Source: Rhabditoides inermis
Taxonomy: Eukaryota > Nematoda > Chromadorea > Rhabditida > Rhabditidae
Direction of reading: 5' to 3'
DNA length: 64,000 nucleotides
Assembly (NCBI GenBank): GCA_963966185.1
Contig: CAWZYM010000047.1
Coordinates: 321,501 to 385,500, forward strand
The notes below the pieces were generated by a model that made no database searches, was not told the origin of the DNA, and saw only the letters and a list, made by a program, of their open reading frames with translations. Numbering within the stretch: position 1 is the stretch's first letter; the number at the start of each line of letters is the position of its first letter. The position numbers and the translations under genes were made by a program. Below, in pieces: positions 14,310 to 27,631 of the stretch.

Positions 14310-15067
14310 TCACTGTATGTGGACGTTGTTGTTGAAGGCGACTCTGGGGGCGGCGGCCGACGACCCCGCCCTCGTCTCCTGGATCAGGTCATCTGATCCA
14401 TCCACAATCGGACGGTCCGGGGTAGTGGCTGGAAGGATACAGTGCAGGGTCTTTGCGAAACACACTCAACAATCACAAAAACACATACCGTTACTTTACA
14501 GAGATAAATTAGGAAAAAAGAGGTAGAGAAGGATGCACACCTTGGAACCTGGCTAGAATAGCCTCCATGCGGTCGTTCATCTCCTGTTGCAGTTGCTTCA
14601 CTGCTTCCATCGCTTCAGTCACCGGCGCTTTCTCTCGAACCAGCGGCACGCGTCTGGAAACCAGTCAATAAAATAAACAAACAATCGAAACCCCTGAGCT
14701 CAAACGCACAGCTTTGTAATCAGGCAGTTCATTGACAATATTAACATAGAAACAAACAGACATACCTAGGCTTGATAGCTGGGAATCTGTTGGGGGTGAA
14801 TGAGTAGCTGGTTTGTGTGCGGACCCTCGGAGGAGGCCACTGCGGAGTCTCCAGAGAGATCGTCGACAGGTTACTGCAATCATTCCGTGATTTACTATTC
14901 TACATTTCACTCTGATGCCAGAGATTGTACAAGATCGTATACTTGCTTCTCCGTACCTCTGTGTGTCAGGCTCCTTCTCCTTCTCCTCCTCCTCGTCTTC
15001 TTCTCCGTCCTCTGCCACGCTGCCCGGCCGACGGCGCATACTCAACACACAACAATCAAAACACTCC

Positions 15068-15155
<88 letters not shown>

Positions 15156-15436
15156 ATCTCGCCTGCACCTGAATGTCCTCGTACTGCTGCTCATCGTTCT
15201 CATGATGTCTCTCTTGACAGCGTCGATGTGACTCGACGATCGCACGATTTCTTTCCGTCGATCGTCGCGTAGTTCGTACCTAGACAGTAGGGTTTGTGCT
15301 TTGCTCGCAATCATTGGTTGTGTTTTGAGTTTTGATCGTTCGGCCCTCACCGCAGACTGCTGATGTCCTGTTTTATCTCCAATAGGTCGTCCTCGTTCAC
15401 ACCGTCCATTTTCATGTCCTTCTTTGTCTGAAAAGA

Positions 15437-15495
<59 letters not shown>

Positions 15496-16216
15496 CTACC
15501 TGATGTATGAATCGCGCAACGAGTCTCTGTATGATGTCTGCGTATGTCAATGGATGTTCGTCCTCTCCTGTCGGTCTTTCGTGTTGCTTGCGAGAGAAGC
15601 CGGGTCTCTGTAAGGCATGCCCTGAGGGTATGTGACGAGAGAGTGCGGGCAACTCAGAGAGTGCACGCCAGCTAGAGACTAGGTGTGGACGGCAAGCGGT
15701 TAGTGCGTAGAAATCGAATCACTGCACAGATGGAACATGATGGCCTCACTTCCTCTATTTCCGAATAATGTAGAATGGGGGTATGCTTCTAAAGGGCAAA
15801 GGGGTTAATAGGAATGGTTAGTCTCTTCGAACTGATTGGAACATATTGAACAATGAAACGCAATAATAACACGTTTCATTTTTCGAAGAGAGTGACCGAT
15901 GTGTACAACTGTTTCTCTGTGCACCCACCCTGATTGTGGCTCTGTTGCGGCTCTTCTGATAAGTGTACTTGCCGAACAGCCATCTGACAGTGTTCCAGAT
16001 GCAGTAGAAGAAGTAGTAGATGGCCTGCAACCGCTTCCTATCTCACTCGTTCTTCCCTCGACTCTCGCCCCTTGCTTGCCAACCTTTGGTGTGATGATGA
16101 TATTGAATGGCGGCGGCAGAGAACTGCCCTCATCGAAATGAGCCATCCACAACTTGGTACGGTGGAACTTCCACTCGAGATCTGCGTGATCCTGTAATGC
16201 ACCATATTGCTCCGGC

Positions 16217-16264
<48 letters not shown>

Positions 16265-18878
16265 GCGAGGGGGACTCACATTGATGATCTGGAATGAGTG
16301 ACTCATCATGGCGATGAGCATGTTGAGGAGGACGATGATGGATGTGCAGTGGTACATAATGAACATGGCTCTGCCCACTGACTGCGTGAAGAAGTGTGGC
16401 TCTGCCACGTCCGTGTCCTCTACCTACAACCAACCACTCACTCCACACCCTCCTCCACACTTCTATCAATCACATTCTATCACATGAGAGAGAGAGAGAG
16501 AGAAAGAGAGAAAGAGAGAGTACACCTTTCCGATAAACGAGAGATGTACTGATGATTGTCTTTCGACAGTGATGCGATTTGCATAGCTTACCTTTGTGAT
16601 AGAAAACAATGACCATAGGAGTGTGAGGTACGAGTCGGCGATGCTGAAATGCAAAGGTGACAGAAGAACAAGTGCCGACCACCCACGATGAGAAGACGTT
16701 CGCCTCCAGCTTGCAGTCGTCTGGAGTGATGCAGACGGGCGTCTCGGCGTCGTAGTACCTGATGACGGAATAGTGACGTCACGTGATTGAAGTCGTTTGA
16801 CTTACCAGTACAACTGAGCGAGTCCGATGGAGAATGAGGAGATGATGAGAACAAAGATGAAACAGAACTTGGCAACGTCTACCAGCATACAACCGAGAGA
16901 GATCTGAAGAGGAGGCATGGGAGAAAGGGGGGGAGGGGAGAGGGGGGGAGAAAGAGAGAGAGACCAGACAGACAGAAGACACGGACCTGCAGCGGTCCGA
17001 GGTATGGGTTTGTCTGGAAGAGGTAGATGATGCGTGCGAATGAGAAGACGTTTCCGACTGCGAACAGAGCTTCAGCCACCTAAACACGTGTTCAGACATC
17101 CCTTCTTGTTCTCTCTGTTGTTTTACTGTTGTTTTCTCTCCCCTCTCACCAGCATAGGCTCATAAGAGTGCCAGTGGGTTCGAACACAGAACCGATACGG
17201 TTCATCCACGTGCAGCCAATACGCGGCGAGTCTGAAAGACGGAATGGGCGTGGCCAGGGTGGGCGGAGCTTACCTGATGGAGATAGTGCACAGGTAGAGG
17301 CAGATCATGATGAAATCGAGCCAGTTCCACCATTGGTAGACATATTTGTGGAAGCCCTCTTCCCACAGTTGCTTCATTTCCGACCATAACATGCCTGAAA
17401 GTTGATACTCTTGCAAACGCTCTCCTCCCTCTCCCTCTCCATCTCTCTCCCTCCCTCCTTCCTCTCTCTCTCCCCTCCCTCCCTCCCTCCCAACTGACCG
17501 ATGACCCACGCCACCACGAGTGCTTCTATCATGGTGGGAGGAGGCCCGCGGTCGCTCGCCCGAGTCGTCCCACCGCCCTTTCTGCATTGAAAGCAACAGT
17601 GCGCGAAGAATGAGAGGTGAACAAGTGAACGAGCCTTCAACTCACAGTTCTCCCTTCTCGTCCCTGTACGACTCGAATGTTGCGAGTGTGAGTAAAAGGA
17701 GGAAGCATCCGAACGAGATCGAGTAGTAGAGGAACTTCATGAAAGGCGCGCGAACGATGCGGCCGATGCGCGACTTTGGAAACTGCAAACGCCATCCTAT
17801 ATCTCATCCCGCAAATACAAATGTTGTGCACTACAATACGTCTCTACCACGACTACCGTATCGTCTTTTTGATACGACAGTAAAAAAGTGGGTATGTCTC
17901 ACCACTACATAGCACATGGCGAGAAGAGGCCATGCGAGGATGAGCAGAAGGCAGACAACGATGTTCCATGCAGAGCCACGCTGCTGACGGCCCGGGAAAC
18001 CCTCGTACCTGAACGATACACACTCTCCTCTCTCCCCCTCTCTCTCTCTCTCTATCCGAGGTTACTCTGTGACCGTACCATATACTAGTGAGGAGTTGCT
18101 GACAGTGTGGGTGGGAGACGAATGCCTTCTGTTCGTATTTTATGGCTAGTTTCAGTCTGGAGAGGGACAACTTCGATGCCCACACGTCGATGTTGTCGTC
18201 GTTGCTGTTGCCGTCCTTGTTCAACACTGCGATCACCTACACAGAGCGTATGACTCCCTCTCCCTCTCCCTCTCTCCCCCCCCCCTCTCCATCCGCACCT
18301 CTTCGCTGCTCCTGCACTGACTCATCAGATCGCACGCGAATTGCTTGCACTGCTCGGATAACTGAAATGAAGGGTTGAACAAAAAGGAAACAGGTAAACG
18401 AAAATACCTGAATGTATGTGTCTTTGAACTCGTGTTCCAACTCGGAGAGACGCTGGAGCTCCCAAGAGAGACGAAAGGCAGAGAGGATGGGGTCGGGACT
18501 GGAAGGAATGCTTGAGGGAGGAAGGGGGAGGGAAGCTCACCTGGTGAGACTCATCCACGCCGGACTGGCGAGTGCGCGGTAGGTGTTGATTCTCTTGAGG
18601 GAGTACTGTAGCGAGTCCGCCAGCCGCTCCCGATCACACGACTCACAGATACACGAGTGCTGCACACCACATCTCTTCCCAGCTCCCCCCCCCCTCTCTC
18701 TCTCTCTCTCTCCTCCCTTTCTCTCCCCTCTTCGTACATTTCAATTTGTCCCCCCCCTGATACCTTATGAGGTGTCTCTATCCTCGCGTCTTTTCTCAAC
18801 ATCATCTGTAGAATCTCGAATTGGTTGAGTTGAGCAGCGAGGATGACGGGCGATATGTCACTGAAATGGTCAACATGC

Positions 18879-18923
<45 letters not shown>

Positions 18924-21086
18924 TACGAGTCACGTGGGACTAGTCTCTTGTTATATGCGTGACCCAGTGTTTTCCCTTCCCAAGTGTCCTCTACACTTGC
19001 TATGCAAAAATATAGAGAGCACGTGGAAACAAAGACACAACTAACAAATGCAAGAGTCAAAACATTGAAATAGTGAAAACAGTTTGTACAATTTTTTTTA
19101 CAATTGTAGCCAACACTGTATAGAAAAAATAGTGAAATACTTATAAACCGACCTCGGGTACTCTGCACTGGCGGCCTCGGCAGGGTCCAGGTACTGACTC
19201 CATCCGTCTCCCAGCATCGGGGGAGTGATGGACGGGTGGTTGACCAGCAACTCCACCAGACGGTACACTCCTCAAACACTCAGTCACTATCCACATCCTA
19301 TGTATTCTTTTCTTTGCACGAATTGTGGAGGAGACCTTCTCGAATGGCAGTGAGCAGCGCGTTTCCGACCCGGATATCCGGCTGTCGCAGCAGCAGCTCC
19401 ACCTGTTATCACATTCACATTATCAGCCATCACAATAACAGTGACGTCAGATAATTATCATGAAGCGGCTACTCACGAGCTCCACATTCTCGTTGTCCAC
19501 AGCTATTTCGATTGCCGATCGACCCATAGAGTCCAGTGCATTCACGTTCAGGGGACACACTTCCCGCTGCAAATAGAGCATCTCTCCCCTCTCTCTTCCT
19601 CTCCCCCTCTCTCTTCCTCTCCCCTCTCTCTTCCTCTCCCCCTCTCCCCCTCTCTTCCTCTCCTCCTCTCTCTTCCTCTCCCCTCTCTTTTCCTCTCCCC
19701 TCTCTCTTCCTCACCCCTCTTTCTTCCTCTCCCCCTCTCTTCTTCTCTGTCTCCTTCTCTCTCGCTCTCTCTATCGTACAGATGAGCTATTCTCCCCATT
19801 CTCGTGTTGTTCTACCGCGCACTTCCGGATTGCAATATAATTGTCTCTCCTCTTCTCGTGAGACCAGAGAACACCCACCTGTTCCAGGCAGTCTATCAGC
19901 GTAGGCTTGTCGCCCTTCTCCGCCGCTTCCAGAAACCTTAATGAGATTGGCATATTTGCATATTGCTAATTTTCATAAATCAGAAACAATATACCTCCTT
20001 TCTTGTGGGTTGATCTGATCGCATGTCTTGAGATTGACTGCTGGAGTCGCTATGGCGTTGGCCCTGAAGAGAAAAAGGTAGAGAGGAGGAGAGAGGAAAG
20101 AGGGAGAGAGGGAGAGAGAGAGGGAGAAAAGAGAGGGGGGAGAGAGAGGGGGAGAGGGGGGAACTTTCGACCTGTGTCTGGGTCGGGGTGAGACTGCGGC
20201 GCGAGACCATCTTCTACCCGTCGTCAGCATACTGAAACGATAGTGTCAAGTGAGAGCAGTAGGATCAGGAGGAGAAGGAGGAGAAGGAGAAGAAGGAGGA
20301 GAAGGAGAAGGAGGAGAAGGAGGAGAAGGAGGAGAAGGAGGAGAAGGAGAAGAAGCAGGGAGTAGAGCCCTTCCGAACTCGACTGCTCCTTCCGCCAGTC
20401 GAGAGTCGTGGAAAGGAACCTATCCCCTTCTGCGTGGGTCCACCCCTTCCCGCCCTCTCTCTTCACTGCACTCTCTCGCCCATCCCCTTCTATGATCCTC
20501 TCCGTCGCCGCAGTCTCTCGCCAATCCCTCTCACTTCCCCCTTCTTACTGTCTGCGCTCTCTCCGATAGCGCACTATTTCGTCTCTCTCTCCCTGACACT
20601 GAGCGGAGGAGTCAGAGGTGGAAATGTGATTTGTATTAGGTGCCTTCGGCGTCTCGTCTTCATATCAATCCCTTTACCCCGCACATTCAAAAGCCCACTT
20701 CTGAGAGAGAGAGAGAGAGAGAGGGGGAGAGAGAGGGAGAGAGGGAGAGAGAGGGAGAGAGGTCATACGACAAAGTAATCACAACGTGACGGGAATAGGT
20801 AATGAGAAGATGTGCCATCAGACGTGTGAGGTCACTTGAGAGGTGGAAAAAGGCTGCGGTCTCGCAATCTCTGAACACCGACAAAGACGTATGTAAAGTA
20901 AGACAGTGACGGAGGAGCAGAAACCAATTCGAAGGCTGCTCCTTCTCCTTCTCCTCTTCCAGGGGCTTTGTGGCGGGCGCTGAGCGGTTTTCGGAGGAGG
21001 AGATATAAAGGGCCGCCTGATATCGTGGGAGACTACGCAAAAGAGGCATCTGGCATGGTACCCCGGGGACAGAGGAGAGGGAGAGG

Positions 21087-21132
<46 letters not shown>

Positions 21133-23543
21133 TTGAGAGGGGGAGAGAAGGAGAGAAAGAAAGGAGTCATTATAGAATCACGGGACGATAGATACATGTA
21201 CAAGCACAACTCGATTCCCTCCCTCTTTTCTTTCTCTCTCTCTCTCTCTCTCCAGAGGAATAAACGAATTTGAGTAAACTGGACGCTCTAGGGTCCTGTA
21301 AACTGCCTCCAACACAACAACAAGAGCGAGAAAAATGAGGGAGAGGGGGAGAGAGGGAGAGGGGAGAGGGGGGAGAGAGAGGGAGAGAGGGAGAGGGGAG
21401 AGGGGGAGAGAGGGAGAGAGGGAGAAGGGTAGAGAGAGAGAGAGGGGGTGTTCCACCTTGTTCGCAGCCCATCTACCGCCAATTCTTGTATCGAATCGCG
21501 GTGCCGTCGACTCATCTGATAGAAATTTCCGAGTAATACGATAGTAACGCGAAATATTCGAAAATCCAAATATGTTTTAGTCATGCGGTGCTAAGAAAGT
21601 ACAAAAAGAGTCGAACGGGAAGAGAGGGCGCGTTGAGAAATCTCTTCTCTTCGGCAGAAGTGGCCGAGATATGGGCGCTTTTTGCATTGAATAGAGCGAA
21701 GAGAGGACGCGTCTAATAGTACATCGTGAGAATTGAAGAGTAGGAGGAGGAGGAGGAGGAGGAGGAGGAGGAGGAGGAGGAGGAGGAGGAGGAGGAGGAG
21801 GAGGAGGAGGAGGAGGAGGAGGAGGAGGAGGAGGAGGAGGAGGAGGAGGAGGAGGAGGAGGAGGAGGAGGAGGAGGAGGAGGAGGAGGAGGAGGAGGAGG
21901 AGGAGGAGGAGGAGGAGGAGGAGGAGGAGGAGGAGGAGGAGGAGGAGGAGGAGGAGGAGGAGGAGGAGGAGGAGGAGGAGGAGGAGGAGGAGGAGACCCT
22001 CGTGTTCCTACTCCACATCCATTCCGATCTCATCTAGGCAAGGATGCGAGGCGAAGGAAAACTGAGATGATGGGAGGAGAGGGGAAGGGACTCTCTCAGT
22101 CTCTCATCGGCAATCCAAAACAACCAGTAAACACTTATCCGCTGCAAACACATTCACCGATGCGCAGACGACGACACTGAGAGAGCGGAAGGAAGAGAGG
22201 GGGAGGAGGGGAGAGGAGAGGAGACCGAGAGTAAGCGAATCTGGGCGTGCAGTGAGAGCACACTCTCCTCCCGGCAATAACATTACCCGCATGTATCTGT
22301 ATGAACAGACAAACGTTCAATATTGCCTTATTAGTTGAATTAGGTTAGGAGAGGAGCGGGCTGTGAGAAAATGAACAGTGGGCTGGCCCGGGCGCCTCTC
22401 TCTCTCTCTCTCTCTTTCCTCCCCCTCTCCCTTTCTCGAATTTCATCCCCGAATCTTGATTGACATGTAAATGAAGTCATCTTCGGACAAGAGTGCACCT
22501 TATTCTGAGATACTTGGTATTCCACGAATGAAGACTATCACATTCACAACACAAAACAAACAAGTGACTCACACTTTGGGGACAGATAGGAGAGCATTTC
22601 TGCGCGGAGGAGACTTGATCTCCGAGTCTTTCTCCATCTACGCAACTTTGAATATGACAATGGAATGCCGAAGCCTCTAGGCAGGCATGCAAAAGAAGAA
22701 AATCAAACACACAACACACTGCGGATACTGCAGTGAATATCAAGTGGCTAGCGGAGTTTTGTTGGGAGAAGAGCAGAAAAGAAATATGGAGAGAGGGGGG
22801 AGAGATGGGGGAGAGAGAGAGAGAGAGAGATGAATATGGAGAGAGGGAGGGAGGGAGGGAGGGGGGGAGGGAGGGAGGGAGGGAGGGAGGGAGGGAGGGA
22901 GGGAGGGAGGGAGGGAGGGAGGGAGGGAGGGAGGGAGGGAGGGAGGGAGGGAGGGAGGGAGGGAGGGAGGGAGGGAGGGAGGGAGGGAGGGAGGGAGGGA
23001 GGGAGGGAGAGAGAGAGAGAATATGGAGGGAGGGGAAGTCGGGAAGTGTGGTGGGAGGAAACTTCTCCCAGGGGAAGCGGCTCGCCTGGCTCTATCTGAT
23101 ACACACACGCAGTTCCACAGCAGACGGACCTCACACTCGTTCTGTCAACCACTTGGCATTCCACAACACACCCAGTGCACACAACAACAATAACAACAAC
23201 AACAACAACAGAGAAGAAGACCGACAAGACCACTCGCGCCATACCATACTTGCCAGCATTGGTATTCTTATGGAACCAAGCAACTCATCTACTGTTCAGT
23301 TAAAGAAAATACTTACGCATCGTATTGTAGACCATAGTTGGCAGACAGCAGTTGCTGCTGCTCAGCTGCCAACTGAACGAGCTCAGGACGGATGAAGTCT
23401 TCCAACATCTACACAGGTCTCATTCATAATGTGCTTATCGGATATGGACAATCACGAACTCACAATCGAAGTACAAATGTAACTGTACGGATGTGGGAGG
23501 GAGGGAGGGAAGGGAAGGGAGAGAAAGAGAGAGAGAGAGAGAG

Positions 23544-23590
<47 letters not shown>

Positions 23591-23740
23591 AAATAGTAGA
23601 GACAATGGAACGACAGGCTGTGTAGTGTAGGCATGTGAGAGGTAAACTGCCGTCTTCTCCTTCCTTCTTGTGAAATTGAATACGGCAGCCTCTTCGTACT
23701 CACTCACATGGCCCAAGACACCTACATTCCCGAAAAGTGC
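14310..23740 (-). CDS. TRPC-type cation channel, 5' end open
   Basis: Canonical transient receptor potential channel, a plasma-membrane calcium-permeable channel gated downstream of phospholipase C. About 36 short exons read in order. N-terminal exons: 23708-23740, 23317-23408, 22573-22637, 21457-21515, 21266-21306, 20925-21032, 20172-20231. Then ankyrin-like repeats ([51 protein letters not shown]), the linker [23 protein letters not shown] segments from about 18.0 kb ([15 protein letters not shown]) to 16.3 kb, [19 protein letters not shown], the S6 signature [23 protein letters not shown] box [10 protein letters not shown], and the downstream [12 protein letters not shown] and [16 protein letters not shown] blocks typical of TRPC. 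An acidic exon and a C-terminal helix follow. Phases of the six upstream exons match perfectly, but the true start codon lies above 23740 and was not found. An alternative start exists at 20230. Introns hold (GA)n, (GGA)n and (GGGA)n arrays. Confidence 0.88.
15071..15151. repeat. (GA)n microsatellite in TRPC intron
   Basis: About 40 perfect GA repeats inside a TRPC intron; on the sense strand it is (CT)n between a donor and a TTGAG acceptor. Confidence 0.95.
21744..21994. repeat. (GGA)n array, about 83 copies
   Basis: About 250 bp of virtually perfect GGA triplets within a TRPC intron between exons 21457-21515 and 22573-22637. Frames through it translate as polyserine or polyarginine and are not genes. 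On the sense strand it is an uninterrupted (TCC)n tract. Confidence 0.97.
22845..23008. repeat. (GGGA)n array, about 40 copies
   Basis: Tetranucleotide GGGA repeat with one G insertion near 22861, inside the TRPC intron between exons 22573-22637 and 23317-23408. The sense strand reads (TCCC)n. Confidence 0.95.
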
Positions 23741-24788
23741 CTGGATGAGAAGCGAGAGGAGGAGAAGGAGGAGAAGACTGGTGGGAGAAGTGGGGTGCAC
23801 TTAGAAAGACCACCCATAACAGTGTAGACACTATGAAATTACGAGGAGACGGGGGGGGGGAGTGGGAAGGTGGAAGATGCAGAAGGAGAAGACCGGATGG
23901 GAACTCGCGACTCGCCGACCGAGCCTCCGCCGATTCAAACACAATTAGCCAGCGAGCAGATATCAGAGGGCACGGCAGTGATTCGGAGCGAGGCAGAGAG
24001 GCACGGGCATGAGATGGTGAAAAAGAACACCGGTGGGAGAGGAGGGAGGGAGGGAAGAGAGAGAGAGAGGGGAGGGGGCTGGTGTGGGTATGCTGCACAG
24101 TTCCATGCATAGTGGAGAGAGCGAGTGTGTTTTGGGTGTCTCCGAAACAGTGCTGTCCGTTCACTCGCATCGCAGTCCATCGCCCACACACATTCTTCTT
24201 CCTCGCTACATCTCACCGTGGAAATGAGTGTATTCATTATTCAAGATTGCGAATAGAGGAAATGATATATGATACTACTGCAAATGTAGTTTACCTTTTG
24301 AACAAACACTATATAAAAAAAACTGCACATGATTTGCAATGACACCAGTAGATAATAAAACTTCAGAATGAAACTCCTGATTGGTGGAGGATCGGTTCGG
24401 AGTTCCGAGCTGGACAGTTGTTTGGGAGGGCTAGAGTTTCTCAATGGCTACCGAGGGACTTCTCATAGGCGGAAGTAGGAGGAGAGTATGCGGGACCACA
24501 TGTATCTGTCATCATAACAGCCTTGCATATTCTAATTTGAAGCAATAGTTGGCTTTCTATGAAGTCTCAAATGAAGTCTCAAATCAAAAAAAAATCAAAA
24601 AAAAAACGTATTGGCGTCATGTCGTCATGGTTTAATCGACGGAGCACAGAAACAAATACTAAAGAATGCCTACTCAAATAACTTTTATTCCACGGTGTTA
24701 CGGTGCCACAAACATTCTAAGATCGTCGATTGAATTACTAGTATTTTAAGCTTGTAAGGGTATGTTTGAGGAATGGTATGGTAAGAGT
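23741..24788. other. Region between TRPC 5' end and SH2 kinase 3' end
   Basis: No exon could be assigned with confidence. It should hold the TRPC start, promoter and possibly one more exon, and the 3' end of the tyrosine kinase. A short G run lies at 23852 and a GGGA-rich patch at 24030-24080. Confidence 0.4.
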
Positions 24789-27588
24789 TCACGGGGGCGC
24801 GGATCCATGACTGCCCGAACCCGGTGCAATCACAGAGCCAGCCACACCACGCTCCTTCTCCTTCTTACGACGATTCACACGACGGCGGGTAGACTGAATT
24901 GGCACTGTAGACAGACCATCGTTGCGGGACTTACATACCCTTCCTTTCCGAGTGCTCAGAGAATTCATCAAAGCCATCATCTGAGCAGAGTTCTCCCTCT
25001 CGCGCTGAGCCTGGAAGAGGGAAAGTGGTGAGATAGAGATAGAGAAAGAGGGGGAGCCACGCACCCTAGCCTCCATGGCAGCCGCCTCATAGGCAGCGAA
25101 GTCGGGTCGTCGTGTGTGTGCGAGTCTGGTGAGTGTCCGCGCAATGTCCCACATATCTGCACGCTCATTCGGGGAGGCCGACCAGCATCTGTTGCATGGA
25201 CAATTATGGGTAGTATGAATTGGTACTCACCTTCTCATGATCAAGTGGCTGGCTTCGGGAGAGAGGGTGAGGGGCAGGGACATGCGGTATCCCTCCTTCA
25301 CCCGACGGCTTACCTCCCCAGTCGTCATACCCGGATACGGATCCGCCCCGTTCGACAGAATCTCCCAGCACAGAATGCCTGCGATACTGTAGGTTGGAGA
25401 AACCACAGTATACAGTTACCCGTACCGTAGCTGTAGACGTCGGTCTTCTGTGTGTACATGGCAGTTGTGAGTGTTTCGGGGGCGAGCCACCGGATAGGGA
25501 CCCTCTCCCGGGGATCCATCTGGTACACTGTGCCCTCACGGGTCAGACCAAAGTCCGAGATCTTCACCTAGAAAGAGGAAGGTGGAGAGGGGAGAGGGGA
25601 GAGGGGAGAAAGAGGGGTTGAGGGATGAAGGAGACTTGCCTGTCCTCCTCCATAGAGGGGAGAGGGGTGAAAGAGGGGGAGAGGGATGAAGGAGACTTGC
25701 CTGTCCTCCTCCATAGAGGGGAGAGGGGAGAAAGAGGGGTTGAGGGATGAAGGAGACTTGCCTGTCCTCCTCCATAGAGGGGAGAGGGGTGAAAGAGGGG
25801 GAGAGGGATGAAGGAGACTTGCCTGTCCTCCTCCATAGAGGAGAGAGGGGAGAAAGAGGGGTTGAGGGATGAAGGAGACTTGCCTGTCCTCCTCCATAGA
25901 GGGGAGAGGGGTGAAAGAGGGGGAGAGGGATGAAGGAGACTTGCCTGTCCTCCTCCATAGAGGGGAGAGGGGAGAAGAGGGGTTGAGGGATGAAGGAGAC
26001 TTGCCTGTCCTCCTCCATAGAGGGGAGAGGGGTGAAAGAGGGGGAGAGGGATGAAGGAGACTTGCCTGTCCTCCTCCATAGAGGGGAGAGGGGTGAAAGA
26101 GGGGGAGAGGGATGAAGGAGACTTGCCTGTCCTCCTCCATAGAGGGGAGAGGGGAGAAGAGGGGTTGAGGGATGAAGGAGACTTGCCTGTCCTCCTCCAT
26201 AGAGGGGAGAGGGGTGAAAGAGGGGGAGAGGGATGAAGGAGACTTGCCTGTCCTCCTCCATAGAGGGGAGAGGGGTGAAAGAGGGGGAGAGGGATGAAGG
26301 AGACTTGCCTGTCCTCCTCCATAGAGGGGAGAGGGGTGAAAGAGGGGTTGAGGGATGAAGGAGACTTGCCTGTCCTCCTCCATAGAGGGGAGAGGGGTGA
26401 AAGAGGGGGAGAGGGATGAAGGAGACTTGCCTGTCCTCCTCCATAGAGGGGAGAGGGGTGAAAGAGGGGTTGAGGGATGAAGGAGACTTGCCTGTCCTCC
26501 TCCATAGAGGGGAGAGGGGTGAAAGAGGGGTTGAGGGATGAAGGAGACTTGCCTGTTTTCCTCCATAGAGGGGAGAGGGGTGAAAGAGGGGGAGAGGGAT
26601 GAAGGAGACTTGCCTGTCCTCCTCCATAGAGGGGAGAGGGGTGAAAGAGGGGTTGAGGGATGAAGGAGACTTGCCTGTCCTCCTTCATAGAGGGGAGAGG
26701 GGTGAAAGAGGGGGAGAGGGATGAAGGAGACTTGCCTGTCCTCCTCCATAGAGGGGAGAGGGGTGAAAGAGGGGTTGAGGGATGAAGGAGACTTGCCTGT
26801 CCTCCTCCATAGAGGGGAGAGGGGAGAAAGAGGGGTTGAGGGATAAAGGAGACTTGCCTGTCCTCCTCCATAGAGGGGAGAGGGGTGAAAGAGGGGTTGA
26901 GGGATGAAGGAGACTTGCCTGTCCTCCTCCATAGAGGGGAGAGGGGTGAAAGAGGGGTTGAGGGATAAAGGAGACTTGCCTGTCCTCCTCCATAGAGGGG
27001 AGAGGGGTGAAAGAGGGGTTGAGGGATGAAGGAGACTTGCCTGTCCTCCTCCATAGAGGGGAGAGGGGTGAAAGAGGGGTTGAGGGATAAAGGAGACTTG
27101 CCTGTCCTCCTCCATAGAGGGGAGAGGGGTGAAAGAGGGGTTGAGGGATGAAGGAGACTTGCCTGTCCTCCTCCATAGAGACAGTTCCTGGCTGCGATAT
27201 CTCTGTGGATGACCATCTTGGAATGGAGGTATTCGATGCCCCACGCAGCCTGCACACAGTGCAAGTGACACAGGAGTACAGAATAGACCGTAATTCCATA
27301 CCTGCAACATCATCTCCTTCTTGAGTCCATCAGAGATACTGTTCTTCTGAAGGTACGAGTCGAGCGCGCCGTCAGACACCTGACGTTGAGTACCAGTCAA
27401 ACCACCAGTCGGAACCAGTCACCAGCCACGCACCAGTTCCATGAGCACCATGAGTGGTTCCTGTCCGGCGGCGACTCCGTGGAACTTGACTACGTTCGGG
27501 TGTTCGAAGCGGCGCATGAGACGAGCCTCACACATGATCTTCTTGATCTCCTCCTTAGAGAGCACCTCCAACTTGGCCTGGAGATGAA

Positions 27589-27631
<43 letters not shown>

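Noticed and set aside
14310..20230. TRPV or TRPN channel
   Set aside because: The EWKF TRP box, the [16 protein letters not shown] linker and only a few ankyrin units are TRPC features.
20224..20466. Polyleucine frame at 20.2-20.47 kb as a TRPC exon
   Set aside because: No usable donor follows the unique part ([10 protein letters not shown]...), and the exon pair 20925-21032 to 20172-20231 already joins in phase.
21713..22065. Polyserine/polyarginine frames of over 100 residues
   Set aside because: Produced entirely by the (GGA)n array in a TRPC intron.
22740..23395. Ser-Leu-Pro and Gly-Arg-Glu repeat proteins
   Set aside because: Translations of the (GGGA)n array inside a TRPC intron.
25600..27180. 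CRISPR array
   Set aside because: The 61-bp units are contiguous without unique spacers, and the setting is a eukaryotic intron.
25536..27400. Frames of 360-610 residues with a repeating PSMEEDRQVSFIP motif
   Set aside because: They run through the intronic minisatellite; flanking kinase exons join neatly without it. Treated as repeat, with possible rare retention noted as a finding.
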